Of a stretch of 64,000 nt of DNA, positions 1 through 7,319 are shown piece after piece. Source of the stretch: Lewinella sp. IMCC34183 (GTDB lineage Bacteria; Bacteroidota; Bacteroidia; Chitinophagales; Saprospiraceae). Position numbers and translations under genes: made by a program. A model generated the notes under the pieces. It worked only from the letters and a program-made list of their open reading frames with translations, was not told the origin of the DNA and made no database searches. The stretch covers positions 1 to 64,000 of the forward strand of contig NZ_QMEM01000012.1 in assembly GCF_003390915.1 (NCBI RefSeq), in the 5' to 3' direction. Positions within the stretch are counted from its first letter, which is position 1. Every line of letters starts with the position of its first letter.

Positions 1-2
1 CG

Positions 3-359
3 CTGGCGCGCAACCACCGGCGGCTGCAGGAGTGGCCGGAGGTCTACCCGAGTCGGCAAGCCATGGTTGAACACCCGTTCGGCACCATTAAGCGATCGTG
101 GGGCGCCTACTTCACGCTGGTGAGGGGCCTGGAAGCGGTCGACGGGGAGTACAGTTTACTAGCCTGCTGCTACAACCTGCGGCGTAGCGTGTCTATAATC
201 GGCGTTCCGGAACTGTTACGGCGGCTGAAGAGCCGTTTTTTGGCTGAAAATGGGCTCGTGTGGGCGTTCGTAGGGCCTCTTGGGAGCCTCGTAGCGGCAT
301 TATGCGGCCATTTTGCGGCGATACTGGATCGAAAGCCGGATCGGAGGAATTTTGCCTAG
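3..359 (+). CDS. IS1182-family transposase, C-terminal fragment
   Basis: This open frame enters from the left edge and stops at TAG 357-359. It encodes the last ~118 residues of a DDE transposase. The stretch R-N-H-x-R ... [16 protein letters not shown], followed by YNLRRS and the hydrophobic-basic tail, matches the C-terminal catalytic part of IS1182-type transposases, where the E of VEHPFG is the last acidic residue of the DDE triad (family knowledge). The rest of the gene lies outside the window, so it cannot be said whether the element is intact. The ~75 nt after the stop hold a short hairpin (GGGAG ... CTCCC) and the first GTTGGGC box, and then the base composition drops into the AT-rich island. 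No right terminal repeat could be defined. Confidence 0.8.
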   Translation: MARNHRRLQEWPEVYPSRQAMVEHPFGTIKRSWGAYFTLVRGLEAVDGEYSLLACCYNLRRSVSIIGVPELLRRLKSRFLAENGLVWAFVGPLGSLVAALCGHFAAILDRKPDRRNFA

Positions 360-388
360 CTTGGGCGGGAGCTTTTGCACGGCCTCCC

Positions 389-395
389 GTTGGGC
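389..395 (+). other. GTTGGGC core box (attC-like right end)
   Basis: GTTGGGC fits the GTTRRRY core of integron attC sites. It lies 58 nt before the SUKH gene and is identical to the box at 1668-1674. If it is a recombination core, the first cassette would run from 390 to about 1668. On its own a 7-mer means little; the value lies in the matching boxes at 1466, 1668 and 4506. Confidence 0.35.
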
Positions 396-453
396 GAAAT
401 GCCGACATTAGGCCGGCACAAATACAAACCAATAACTGTATAATTATACTTGA

Positions 454-921
454 ATGACATTTGAACGATTAGAAACGATATTATTACCAGCGATCAAAAT
501 TTGCCAAAAGCAAGCCATAGAGTTTAAAAAGATGTTTGGCGAAGACCTGTTGACTATTGGCCCAGTTCACGAATCCAGAGTTATTGAATTAGAAAGGCAC
601 ATCAAGCAGTCAATTCCTGATTTTTACCGGAAGTTCCTTGAAAGATACAATCCACATGGGTTAGAGATAATGATGACAGGCATTTATGGACTAGAAGAAA
701 TCAGGAATGTTTACGATAACCACCATAGTGGCATGAATATCTTCAAGAACGGGTATATACCGATTATTGGCGATAACTCAGGAAACATTTTATGTGTCCG
801 GTCAGACCAGAAAGAAAACGTTACCTTGTATATTGCTGATCATGAACAAGATTTTACCCTCGATGCATTTGATAGTCTTGAAAGATTTTTAGTAGAACTA
901 GTCGATCAAAAATTGAATTGA
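454..921 (+). CDS. SMI1/KNR4 (SUKH) family protein
   Basis: A 155-residue soluble protein with the SUKH/SMI1-KNR4 pattern: an N-terminal helix, then IPDFYRKFLERYN (residues ~66-78, the typical 'IP..y..ll...nG' entry), a loop with G-I-Y-G, and YIPIIGDNSGNILCV (residues ~103-117), which matches the family's 'ip.g.dggGn.l.ld' strand. SUKH proteins in bacteria are mostly immunity proteins of polymorphic toxin systems (family knowledge). No toxin gene is visible here, so it would be an orphan immunity gene carried in the accessory island (inference). The gene is strongly AT-rich compared with the GC-rich chromosome to the right, which points to horizontal transfer. It ends 3 nt before the next gene, so the two are probably co-transcribed. 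Confidence 0.75.
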   Translation: MTFERLETILLPAIKICQKQAIEFKKMFGEDLLTIGPVHESRVIELERHIKQSIPDFYRKFLERYNPHGLEIMMTGIYGLEEIRNVYDNHHSGMNIFKNGYIPIIGDNSGNILCVRSDQKENVTLYIADHEQDFTLDAFDSLERFLVELVDQKLN

Positions 922-924
922 CAG

Positions 925-1377
925 GTGATGGTTAAATTTAAGTTCACTTGTTCATATTCCATTATCACATCACTAATTGCTTTAACCAGTATATTGCACT
1001 TCGCCGCATGTCTTTCAATTGAAGAGAAAAATGCAGAAAATGTGTTCAACACCAACTGCGAGATACGAGTGATTCAAACTTCCCAATACTCAAGAGTAAG
1101 TGGCGTTGATCTGCCAGGCTACTACTATTCAATTGCGGATACAACTTTTGTTGTATGGCTAACATGGGATCAACGAAGAATCATTGATAAATCTTGGCGA
1201 ATGAGCACAAGAGCTTATTCAAGCCTATATGTTAATAAAATAGGGCAATCGACACTAGATACCCTGTCCAACACTAAGACTTATTCAGTATATGAGAATC
1301 GATGGAACGCCATATATAGGGTCCGTGAAGATTTGAACGATAGTTCCGTGACAATAACCTATCACTGCCCGAATTGA
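925..1377 (+). CDS. hypothetical exported/lipoprotein
   Basis: A 150-residue protein that I do not recognise. It can start at GTG 925 or ATG 928; AGG at 923-925 would be too close to act as a ribosome site for either, so the choice is open. The N-terminus has a few charged residues, then a ~18-residue hydrophobic segment ending in FAAC (C ~29), which could be a signal-peptidase II cleavage site with a poor -3 position. The rest is rich in Ser/Thr/Tyr, with predicted beta strands and a Trp-containing middle. It follows the SUKH gene by 3 nt, shares its AT-rich composition and lies in the same putative cassette. It could be a partner of the SUKH protein or an unrelated passenger. Confidence 0.55.
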   Translation: MMVKFKFTCSYSIITSLIALTSILHFAACLSIEEKNAENVFNTNCEIRVIQTSQYSRVSGVDLPGYYYSIADTTFVVWLTWDQRRIIDKSWRMSTRAYSSLYVNKIGQSTLDTLSNTKTYSVYENRWNAIYRVREDLNDSSVTITYHCPN

Positions 1378-1465
1378 CACAGAGATATGTTATACAAATA
1401 TTGTTTTATTGACAAAGCTTATCAATTTTAAGCAATAAGTGAGAACACCAACTTAAAAGTAATTC

Positions 1466-1674
1466 GCCCAACACCGCGCCCAGCGTCAACCGGGGCTGGG
1501 CGCGGTGAAACTAGTGATTGCTATTGGCGTCCGGGTTCGTCCCGTCGTCAATGGCCCGAAAGCTCCCGCTGGTCGGTTTCGGTCCATGTCGCCGCGCCGC
1601 CCCCTCCTGGGTGTGGTTATAGTTGGTACCTTTGAATAAGAAATGCCCCGGTTGCGTGGGCGCAATCGTTGGGC
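1466..1674 (+). repeat. attC-like inverted-core element downstream of the SUKH pair
   Basis: The 394-nt gap 1378-1771 begins AT-rich and then switches to GC-rich. Within it, GCCCAAC (1466-1472) faces its exact reverse complement GTTGGGC (1668-1674). The pairing continues inward: ACCGCGCC (1473-1480) against GGCGCAAT (1659-1666) pairs at 6 of 8 positions, with one extra base (C1667) on the right arm. This order (R'' L'' ... L' R' with a bulged base) is that of an integron attC site. A perfect 13-bp hairpin, CACCGCGCCCAGC (1472-1484) with GCTGGGCGCGGTG (1495-1507), overlaps the left arm. At ~209 bp it is longer than usual attC sites (about 57-141 bp). It lies at the 3' end of the genes and in the same orientation, as a cassette attC should. 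Confidence 0.45.
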
Positions 1675-1771
1675 GCCAGACCGCCATCAAAGGCGGTCCG
1701 AAGACAGCCGCTCTCGCCTCAAAATAAATGGTAGCAAGCTTATCAAGCTTGACGAACGATAACAAGTAGTA

Positions 1772-4495
1772 TTGTTACGGTTGAAAGATACCCGTCCCAA
1801 ATGCTACAATGAGCCTTACCTTTTTAGGTTCTATAATGTTTTTGAGCATTTCAGCAAAAAGTCTCCCTTGAAATGTGAAGTCCTGGAAACTTTGGATGAT
1901 ACAGCCTCACTAGTTACTTGTTACCAAGCTAGGTTTGAGACTCAGGTAATCATACTATTAGGGTTTTTATGGAACCTGTATATTGATAAATTGGATGAAG
2001 ATTCAAGACAATATGTTTATCAATCGTTGAATAGGCCATCTATAGGGACTGTTGTCGAGTTGTGCAGGACTCTTGACATCGAATCAAAGTATTTAGGGAA
2101 TTCAAACATCAATCAGTCACTAAATAAATATCCTCATATTCGCAACGAGTTTATAGGGCATGGATATGTATTTAAAGATGGTGTGAAAGAGCTGTGTTCC
2201 CAACTTAATGAGTTATCGCATATATTGGCGAAACACATAAGAATATTGAGTCAAGAATACGATCTTATTAGCGTGCAGAAACTTACCGATAAAGGATACA
2301 AAGGCATTAACTACCGAAACGATGGGCAAAAAGTTACTGCATGGTTTTATCCCAAATCAGACAACAATGCTCTCAAAAGTGATAGCCTCTATTTAGTAGA
2401 TAAGTTCGATGATTTCCATAGGTTATCCCCTTTCATTTTAATATCTAATTTCGGAAAAAATATATACGTATTTTCTAGTGTTGACGAGTATTTAACTGGG
2501 CGAGTAAGATATAATCGATTACTTGAAACTGATAAATTTTCATTAGATTGTAAAGAGTTTGAAAATGTCAGCATGTCAAATGATGGATTAAAAAACAAAT
2601 CAATTAACGGCACTATTCGGAATGTTTATAGGAATAATTTTAAGAAGTACATCGATACAGGGTTAAAAAAAGACATAGTTTCGTTTTTAAAGAAGAACGA
2701 AAGTTCTAACAGCGCTACAATTTGGGGTCATGGCGGAGTAGGTAAAACTGCGACTATACAGAGTATAGCAGACGATTTAAGTGCTGAACATGAAAAACAC
2801 TTTGAATATATTATTTTCGTTTCTGCAAAGGACAGAAAATACGACTATATAAAGGGTTCAATTACAGAAATAGAAGATAATATATCTACATATATAGAGC
2901 TAGTCGAAATCATTAATCAAGTTGTTTTTGGGGTGAGCAACATGGATATAAATCGTATCCTTGCTTATGATGGTAAGATGCTGATTATAATAGACGATTT
3001 TGAGACATTTAGTTTTGAAGAGAAGGAAAACATAAAGTCATTTACAAAGCAGTTGAGTATTAATCATTTTAAGATTATTATTACCACTCGATCCAACACT
3101 ACAATAGGTATTCAATTTCAGACTAACGAATTGTCAATACAAAAGACGACAGAATTTCTGAAGCAAACATTAGATAATGAAGGTATCCCACTCGGCCTTA
3201 TTAGTACTCAACGGATTGATGGAAACAAGAAAAAGATTCATAATATTACTAGTGGACGACCATTATTCATTTATCAACTCGCATATGTAATTGCGAAAAA
3301 AGATTTAGAGACGGCCTTATCATACGATATAAATAGTACCAAAGCAGCAATAGAATTTCTCTATGGACGAATCTATAATTATCTAAGCGATACTTCTCAA
3401 GACCTGTTTATAGTTATGAGTGCTTTGGTTACAGAAAAAGACTTGAGTAATGTAATCTCAAAAGTTCAATATGCCCTAAATCTTGATAGTGACATTAAAC
3501 ACTTTAATGAGTCATTAGATGAATTAATTAAACTTAAAGTCATTGAAATTGACGATGATAGAAAGATTTTCACAATATATTCAACTGATATCTTAATTAT
3601 AATGAAATCATACTTTGAAAAGCGATCCTCGTCTTTCAAAGGTAATGTTATGCAGCGCATAGCACAGGTTAACCAAGATAAAGATGTTGATATCGAGTAT
3701 TCACTTCTTAAAACCGCTCACAACAATAGATTGACAAGGAATGAGGTAACAGTTATAGATAGCTATAAGCAGATCTTAAACCGAGCTACTGCCAGCAAAA
3801 CTATAAAATTAGAAGCGATTCTTGCTCTTACTGCTTATCTGAATGAAAAAGGGCTTAGACGGGAAGCGTTAGACATTTTTGAGTTGCATAATCCAAAATT
3901 TATTGTAATTACTCAGAGCAGCCGAGCAGATAAAGTGGAATATGCAAACTACACTAAAATGTGGGCAACATATAGCTATGGTGGTGGAACATTCAAGGAA
4001 AAGCGTAAAGCAGTCAATATCTTAGGTAACTACATCTCAGTAGGCATAAATTATGATGAAAATATTGATTTAGAACTTGCTGGTCTACTTTTACAGTACC
4101 GTTCTTGGCTTTATATAGCCAACAAGCAAGAAAACCTTTCTAGGTTGCAATTTAAAGAGATAAATAAGGGGGAGTTTAGTAAAGTTAAAGCCGAATTGAT
4201 TAAAGAATGTAAGGCAATATTTCATCGACATGGGAACCATTTAGTTCAGAAAGTAATGCAAATCAAACTTTCAGATGTATCTTCCGCAGCTAGACAAAAT
4301 ATTGTGATTGCCTTTTACAATTATGTGGAAGTACTAGTCGATTTAAACAAATTCCAAGAGGCTTTAAGCATATGCGACTATGTGCTAGATTACGGCCCCC
4401 AGCACTTTTCAGCACAGTTCAACCGTAAAAAGTCACATGTTGCAAAGAGGATGAAACATAAACGGCCGAGCATTAAGAAGCGCCCTAGAAGATAA
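1772..4495 (+). CDS. HEPN-like / STAND NTPase protein, predicted defence gene
   Basis: A 907-residue protein starting at TTG 1772; an in-frame stop at 1760-1762 and no earlier ATG leave little choice. Residues ~40-160 are helical and contain RNEFIGH (R124, N125, H130), the RNxxxxH active-site pattern of HEPN ribonucleases. Residues ~165-290 are beta-rich. An NTPase follows: Walker A GHGGVGKT (319-326), Walker B LIIIDDF (404-410), an NB-ARC-type IIITTR sensor (435-440) and a GRPL motif (495-498). Residues ~520-900 look like winged-helix and helical-repeat (TPR-like) sequence, with a very basic tail. Effector, STAND NTPase and sensor repeats is the layout of Avs-like antiphage proteins and NLR-type receptors (family knowledge); a role in phage defence is inference. 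The gene is AT-rich and stands alone between two attC-like spacers. Residues from the HEPN candidate are seen; its activity is not. Confidence 0.65.
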   Translation: MLRLKDTRPKCYNEPYLFRFYNVFEHFSKKSPLKCEVLETLDDTASLVTCYQARFETQVIILLGFLWNLYIDKLDEDSRQYVYQSLNRPSIGTVVELCRTLDIESKYLGNSNINQSLNKYPHIRNEFIGHGYVFKDGVKELCSQLNELSHILAKHIRILSQEYDLISVQKLTDKGYKGINYRNDGQKVTAWFYPKSDNNALKSDSLYLVDKFDDFHRLSPFILISNFGKNIYVFSSVDEYLTGRVRYNRLLETDKFSLDCKEFENVSMSNDGLKNKSINGTIRNVYRNNFKKYIDTGLKKDIVSFLKKNESSNSATIWGHGGVGKTATIQSIADDLSAEHEKHFEYIIFVSAKDRKYDYIKGSITEIEDNISTYIELVEIINQVVFGVSNMDINRILAYDGKMLIIIDDFETFSFEEKENIKSFTKQLSINHFKIIITTRSNTTIGIQFQTNELSIQKTTEFLKQTLDNEGIPLGLISTQRIDGNKKKIHNITSGRPLFIYQLAYVIAKKDLETALSYDINSTKAAIEFLYGRIYNYLSDTSQDLFIVMSALVTEKDLSNVISKVQYALNLDSDIKHFNESLDELIKLKVIEIDDDRKIFTIYSTDILIIMKSYFEKRSSSFKGNVMQRIAQVNQDKDVDIEYSLLKTAHNNRLTRNEVTVIDSYKQILNRATASKTIKLEAILALTAYLNEKGLRREALDIFELHNPKFIVITQSSRADKVEYANYTKMWATYSYGGGTFKEKRKAVNILGNYISVGINYDENIDLELAGLLLQYRSWLYIANKQENLSRLQFKEINKGEFSKVKAELIKECKAIFHRHGNHLVQKVMQIKLSDVSSAARQNIVIAFYNYVEVLVDLNKFQEALSICDYVLDYGPQHFSAQFNRKKSHVAKRMKHKRPSIKKRPRR

Positions 4496-4505
4496 ATAAT
4501 ATATC

Positions 4506-4945
4506 GCCCAACATTGCGCCATCGTCAAGCCGGCGGTGGTGCTTTTGGGTGCCGACGATGCATTTATAAGCTACCTAAAGCTGGTAAAGATCTGCACTGC
4601 TGGTTGGTGGTATCCGGCCTGCGTAGGCGCCCCCGTTGGCGGCCATTGGCACTTTAGCCCGCGGCCTGATGCCAACTTAGTTGCGCATCTCCGTACCCGG
4701 GCTAAGGTCTGACCGGTAATCGCCGGGACTGCGCCATTCTGCAGCGAATCGACAAGTGGCGGGCTGAAGCCCGGCCACCTGCGCTTCGCTCCGCAGAAGG
4801 CGCAATCCGCCAGAGGAAAGCAGGGTGCACCGGCCACGTCCGCCAACACGGCGCCTACGTCAATCCGGGGGCTCCGTGGTCGAAGAGAAGCGTCGGGGTG
4901 ACGGTAATGGCCATTGCGCCGGCGTTCTCAATGGTGCAAAAGCCC
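4506..4945 (+). other. GC-rich non-coding spacer with attC-like left half, interrupted by IS3
   Basis: This 440-nt stretch has no convincing gene. It opens with GCCCAAC (4506-4512) and ATTGCGCC (4513-4520), the same arrangement as at 1466 and the near-exact complement of the right half at 1659-1674 (GGCGCAAT-C-GTTGGGC). Further matching bases (CGTCAA, CCGG) follow in both spacers. It also contains a strong hairpin near 4756-4779 (GTGGC-GGGCT/AGCCC-GGCCAC) and CATCGTC/GACGATG arms near 4519-4560. No GTTGGGC partner is seen before the IS3 element begins at 4947; a GTTAGGT lies just beyond it at 6197-6203. The IS may have split the site. Confidence 0.4.
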
Positions 4946-4946
4946 G

Positions 4947-4959
4947 TGTACGCTTCCCC
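4947..4959 (+). repeat. IS3 left terminal inverted repeat
   Basis: TGTACGCTTCCCC; exact complement of 6158-6170. It ends at the first base of the orfB stop region, so the transposase reading frame reaches almost to the tip of the element. Confidence 0.85.
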
Positions 4960-5825
4960 TAAGCCGCAACCACTCTAAAGTAGAAATTCTCGTTGGCAAT
5001 TTCGTAGGATTCCGGACTCTGGTAACCCAGGCTCCGGTGGGGTCGATCGTAGTTGTAGGTCAGTGACCACTGCTGGAGCTGGTCGTTGAGCTCATCCAGA
5101 CTAGCGAACCAGCACTCATTCAAGCACTCAACCCGCAGCGTCTTGTTAAGGCGCTCGATCAGCCCGTTCTGGCTTGGCTTGCCGGGTTGGATGTGTTTGA
5201 GTTCGATAGCGTGGTCTGCGGCCCACTGCCGTAATTGATGACTGATGAACTCCGGGCCGTTGTCACACCATATGTAAGCGGGGCACCCGCGGACTCCCAG
5301 TAATTGATCCAGTACTTCGATCAGCTTACGCGCCGAGATACTGGGATAAGCCTCCGTCCACAGCGCCTTGCGGGAACCTTCGTCCATCACGTTGATGATC
5401 CGCACCGGCTGTTGCTGCGGACCGACCACCCAATCGCTGACAAAATCCATCGCCCAGCCCTCGTTGATCCCGTCGGGAGGCAACAGTTCCCGGTATTCCC
5501 GCCGGATCCGGGCGCGCTTGGGTGGTAAGCGTAGGTGAAGTCCCGATGCGGTCCAGATCCGGTAGACCCGTTTATGATTGATGACGTGGCCCTGATTACG
5601 CAGGTAGTAAAAGATCATCCAGAAGCCCCAGGCCAGGAAGCGTTGGGCGGTACGCTCCAGTAAATCCTGCAACTCCCAGTCCCGCTCTTCAAAGCGAAAG
5701 CCCAGGCGGCGGTGATGGTAGGTCTGGCGGCGAAAGCCCAGGACGCGGCAGTTGCGGCGCACACTTTGCCGACGCTGCTGCCTGATCTGATCGATCATTG
5801 CTTCTTGGCGTCCTGGGCTTGCCAC
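4959..5825 (-). CDS. IS3-family transposase orfB (catalytic)
   Basis: 288 residues, the usual size for an IS3 OrfB. An N-terminal helical part leads to INHKRVYRIW (the HTH_21 region, with the 'vNhKrVyRl' signature), followed by an rve integrase core. The DDE residues can be placed in WAMDFVSDW (first D), WCDNGPEF (second D) and NGLIERLNKTLR (E); K/R follow E at the expected distance. DRPHRSLGYQSPE closes the domain. The frame opens with GTG at 5825, which is exactly the codon reached after a -1 slip on the A6G heptamer in orfA. Thus OrfB is probably made mainly as an OrfAB fusion, which is the active transposase in this family. Confidence 0.9.
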   Translation of the reverse strand: MASPGRQEAMIDQIRQQRRQSVRRNCRVLGFRRQTYHHRRLGFRFEERDWELQDLLERTAQRFLAWGFWMIFYYLRNQGHVINHKRVYRIWTASGLHLRLPPKRARIRREYRELLPPDGINEGWAMDFVSDWVVGPQQQPVRIINVMDEGSRKALWTEAYPSISARKLIEVLDQLLGVRGCPAYIWCDNGPEFISHQLRQWAADHAIELKHIQPGKPSQNGLIERLNKTLRVECLNECWFASLDELNDQLQQWSLTYNYDRPHRSLGYQSPESYEIANENFYFRVVAA

Positions 5826-6091
5826 TTTTTTAGCATGGCATAACCATCTGACAGGATGCCGTGATCAATACTGAGTTCGGCGTACATCTTCTTCAGCCGG
5901 GCGTTCTCCGCCTCCAGCTGCTTGAGCCGGCGCTTCGTCTCATCGGCCTCCTCGGCCTGTTCCTTCTTCCACTTGTAGAAGGTAGCCGCGCTGATCTGAT
6001 GCTGGCGACAGAGATCGGCTACGCTGGTCCCGGCGTCGTGCCGGGCCAAGATCTCAAGCCTCTGGGTGGGGGTAAACTTGCTTTTCCGCAT
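5795..6091 (-). CDS. IS3-family transposase orfA (DNA binding)
   Basis: 98 residues. The N-terminal helix-turn-helix (KFTPTQRLEILARHDAGTSV, then CRQHQISAATFYKWK) is the HTH_Tnp_1 type, and residues ~45-75 form a leucine-zipper-like coiled coil (RLKQLEAENARLKKMYAEL) used for multimerisation in IS3 elements. It starts 67 nt inside the right terminal repeat and overlaps orfB by 31 nt in the -1 frame. The terminal codons carry the slip site. Confidence 0.9.
   Translation of the reverse strand: MRKSKFTPTQRLEILARHDAGTSVADLCRQHQISAATFYKWKKEQAEEADETKRRLKQLEAENARLKKMYAELSIDHGILSDGYAMLKKWQAQDAKKQ
5825..5831 (-). other. programmed -1 frameshift heptamer A6G
   Basis: On the minus strand the orfA codons CTA-AAA-AAG read through AAAAAAG. 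A one-base backward slip puts the ribosome on GTG at 5825, the first codon of orfB. This is the standard IS3 arrangement for making OrfAB. Confidence 0.75.
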
Positions 6092-6157
6092 GGTAAAACC
6101 ACTTTTGACGGGTGAACTAATTTAGGGTTAGTTCTACTTTTGGATGGTTGCACTTTT

Positions 6158-6170
6158 GGGGAAGCGTACA
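6158..6170 (+). repeat. IS3 right terminal inverted repeat
   Basis: GGGGAAGCGTACA; exact complement of 4947-4959. It lies upstream of orfA, so the element's own promoter is expected between here and 6091. Confidence 0.85.
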
Positions 6171-6471
6171 CCATCTACCGCTGCCGGCTCCTGGGCGTTA
6201 GGTACTCGACCTGGCCCCCACCCCTCAAGCATTTCTTCAAGCCGGGATGTAACGCTCACCATCGCCAGGTAATACAGATGCAACCGGACCACCGTAACGG
6301 AAGGTACGGAAACTGCCCACCCGGATGGACCGCTTCCATTACCTAAGACAGTAGTGATCCCCCAAGCATCACCAGTTCTAGGGATTGTTATAGGTCATAA
6401 CATTTAAAAGTTGCTTTGGTCACCTATAAAGACTAAGTTATAATCCAAATCACCCGGAAAATTTCTCTGCC
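6171..6471 (+). other. intergenic region between IS3 and the isoprenoid cluster
   Basis: A 301-nt stretch without a supported gene. It starts GC-rich, includes GTTAGGT (6197-6203, a possible orphan attC core) and becomes AT-rich from ~6375, where GTTATAGGTCATAAC and TTGCTTTG...TATAAAG...GTTATAAT make a plausible promoter zone for the gene at 6472. No exact TAnnTTTG element was found. Confidence 0.3.
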
Positions 6472-7269
6472 ATGCCTGAACAGCACGATGTAAAGATTCT
6501 TCAGTGGCCCAGCAGCAACGCACTATTGGAACACCGCTTCCAGCTCGACGAGCCCTGCCCGGTTGCCATCATCTTCGATGAGAAGCCTGCCATGGTCAAA
6601 GTTACTGCCACCCCGGAGCAGCCGGTCCACATGAAGATGGACATGGACATGGACATGAACGTACGGGCACGCGAACCCTTCCCCGTTTGTATCCGCATCT
6701 GTGAGCCGATCTGCGCGGTCAGCGATTATACGGTCGGTCTGAACTTGCTGGGCCAGCCGCTTCTCCAGATCGCCGTGAAGGGCACCACCACCCTGGGAGA
6801 CTGTAAACCGGAGCGGGAGCGGACCACCTGCGTGGATTTCGCCGGCCGTAAGCCGCAGGAGACCGTACCGCCTCCCCTGAACGTAGGTATTGTCAGCATC
6901 ACCCCCCTCGCCGAGGAGGGTACCCTCCAGATGGTTTCCTTCATATCCGAGCCCGAGAAAATTCAGCTGCTGATCCCCGATCGGGGTCTGCGGTTCCGCT
7001 TCGCCCAGCCCGTAGCGGATGTGCGCATGAAGGTCGCCAGCTTCGGCGGTCCGGTGCTGGAAGCCACCGCCCTTTCCGCCGGGGTAGTTACCCACTCTGC
7101 TGCCCACAACGTGGGTAGCCTAGCCCGGGAAATTCTAGTGCCGGGAGACAGTATCGACACGATCACCCTGAAGGGGGGATCGAATGAGGCAGTACTCATC
7201 GAAATATGCTATTCGCGCGGCCGCGCAGCGGGCTCATCTCCGACTGGCCCGGACGTGACCCTTATATGA
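6472..7269 (+). CDS. hypothetical protein with shared C-terminal domain
   Basis: 265 residues, no signal peptide, not recognised. A GACATG triplet repeat gives an M-K-M-D-M-D-M-D-M-N run at residues ~52-61. From residue ~120 there is a beta-rich domain that starts with TCVDF and ends with GGSNEAVLIEICYS (~237-250). The same domain, with CLDF at the front, a D-R/K-G-hydrophobic strand in the middle and GGGNEAAVVRICLD at the end, closes the large PKD protein encoded at 11331-14948. The first and last genes of the cluster therefore share a module, which argues that the six genes work together. Paired cysteines (C79, C84, C105, C117 region) suggest possible disulfides or metal binding. It begins the operon-like series; the next gene starts 50 nt on. 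Confidence 0.6.
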   Translation: MPEQHDVKILQWPSSNALLEHRFQLDEPCPVAIIFDEKPAMVKVTATPEQPVHMKMDMDMDMNVRAREPFPVCIRICEPICAVSDYTVGLNLLGQPLLQIAVKGTTTLGDCKPERERTTCVDFAGRKPQETVPPPLNVGIVSITPLAEEGTLQMVSFISEPEKIQLLIPDRGLRFRFAQPVADVRMKVASFGGPVLEATALSAGVVTHSAAHNVGSLAREILVPGDSIDTITLKGGSNEAVLIEICYSRGRAAGSSPTGPDVTLI

Positions 7270-7319
7270 TCCGCCCGTAAACCACCCGTCTTCTCACCCA
7301 CCTTTCAAACTACCTATCC

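Larger units (their letters stand above)
4947..6170 (-). mobile_element. IS3-family insertion sequence
   Basis: A 1224-bp element bounded by perfect 13-bp inverted repeats, TGTACGCTTCCCC (4947-4959) and its complement (6158-6170), with the TG...CA ends normal for IS3. The match extends to 14 bp if the flanking G and C are counted. It carries two overlapping minus-strand frames, orfA and orfB, joined by an A6G slip site. Both frames and both ends appear intact, so it may be active. The immediate flanks (CCG on the left, CCA on the right) do not form a target duplication, which suggests either recombination after insertion or an adjacent deletion. Confidence 0.9.

Noticed and set aside
1511-1765. 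Minus-strand 84-codon frame in the attC-like spacer
   Set aside because: It overlaps the inverted core boxes and hairpin and has no recognisable domain; the region is better explained as a recombination-type spacer.
6640-6660. GACATG triplet repeat as a variable tract
   Set aside because: Three units within a coding frame; a change by one unit keeps the frame, so no switching effect is expected.
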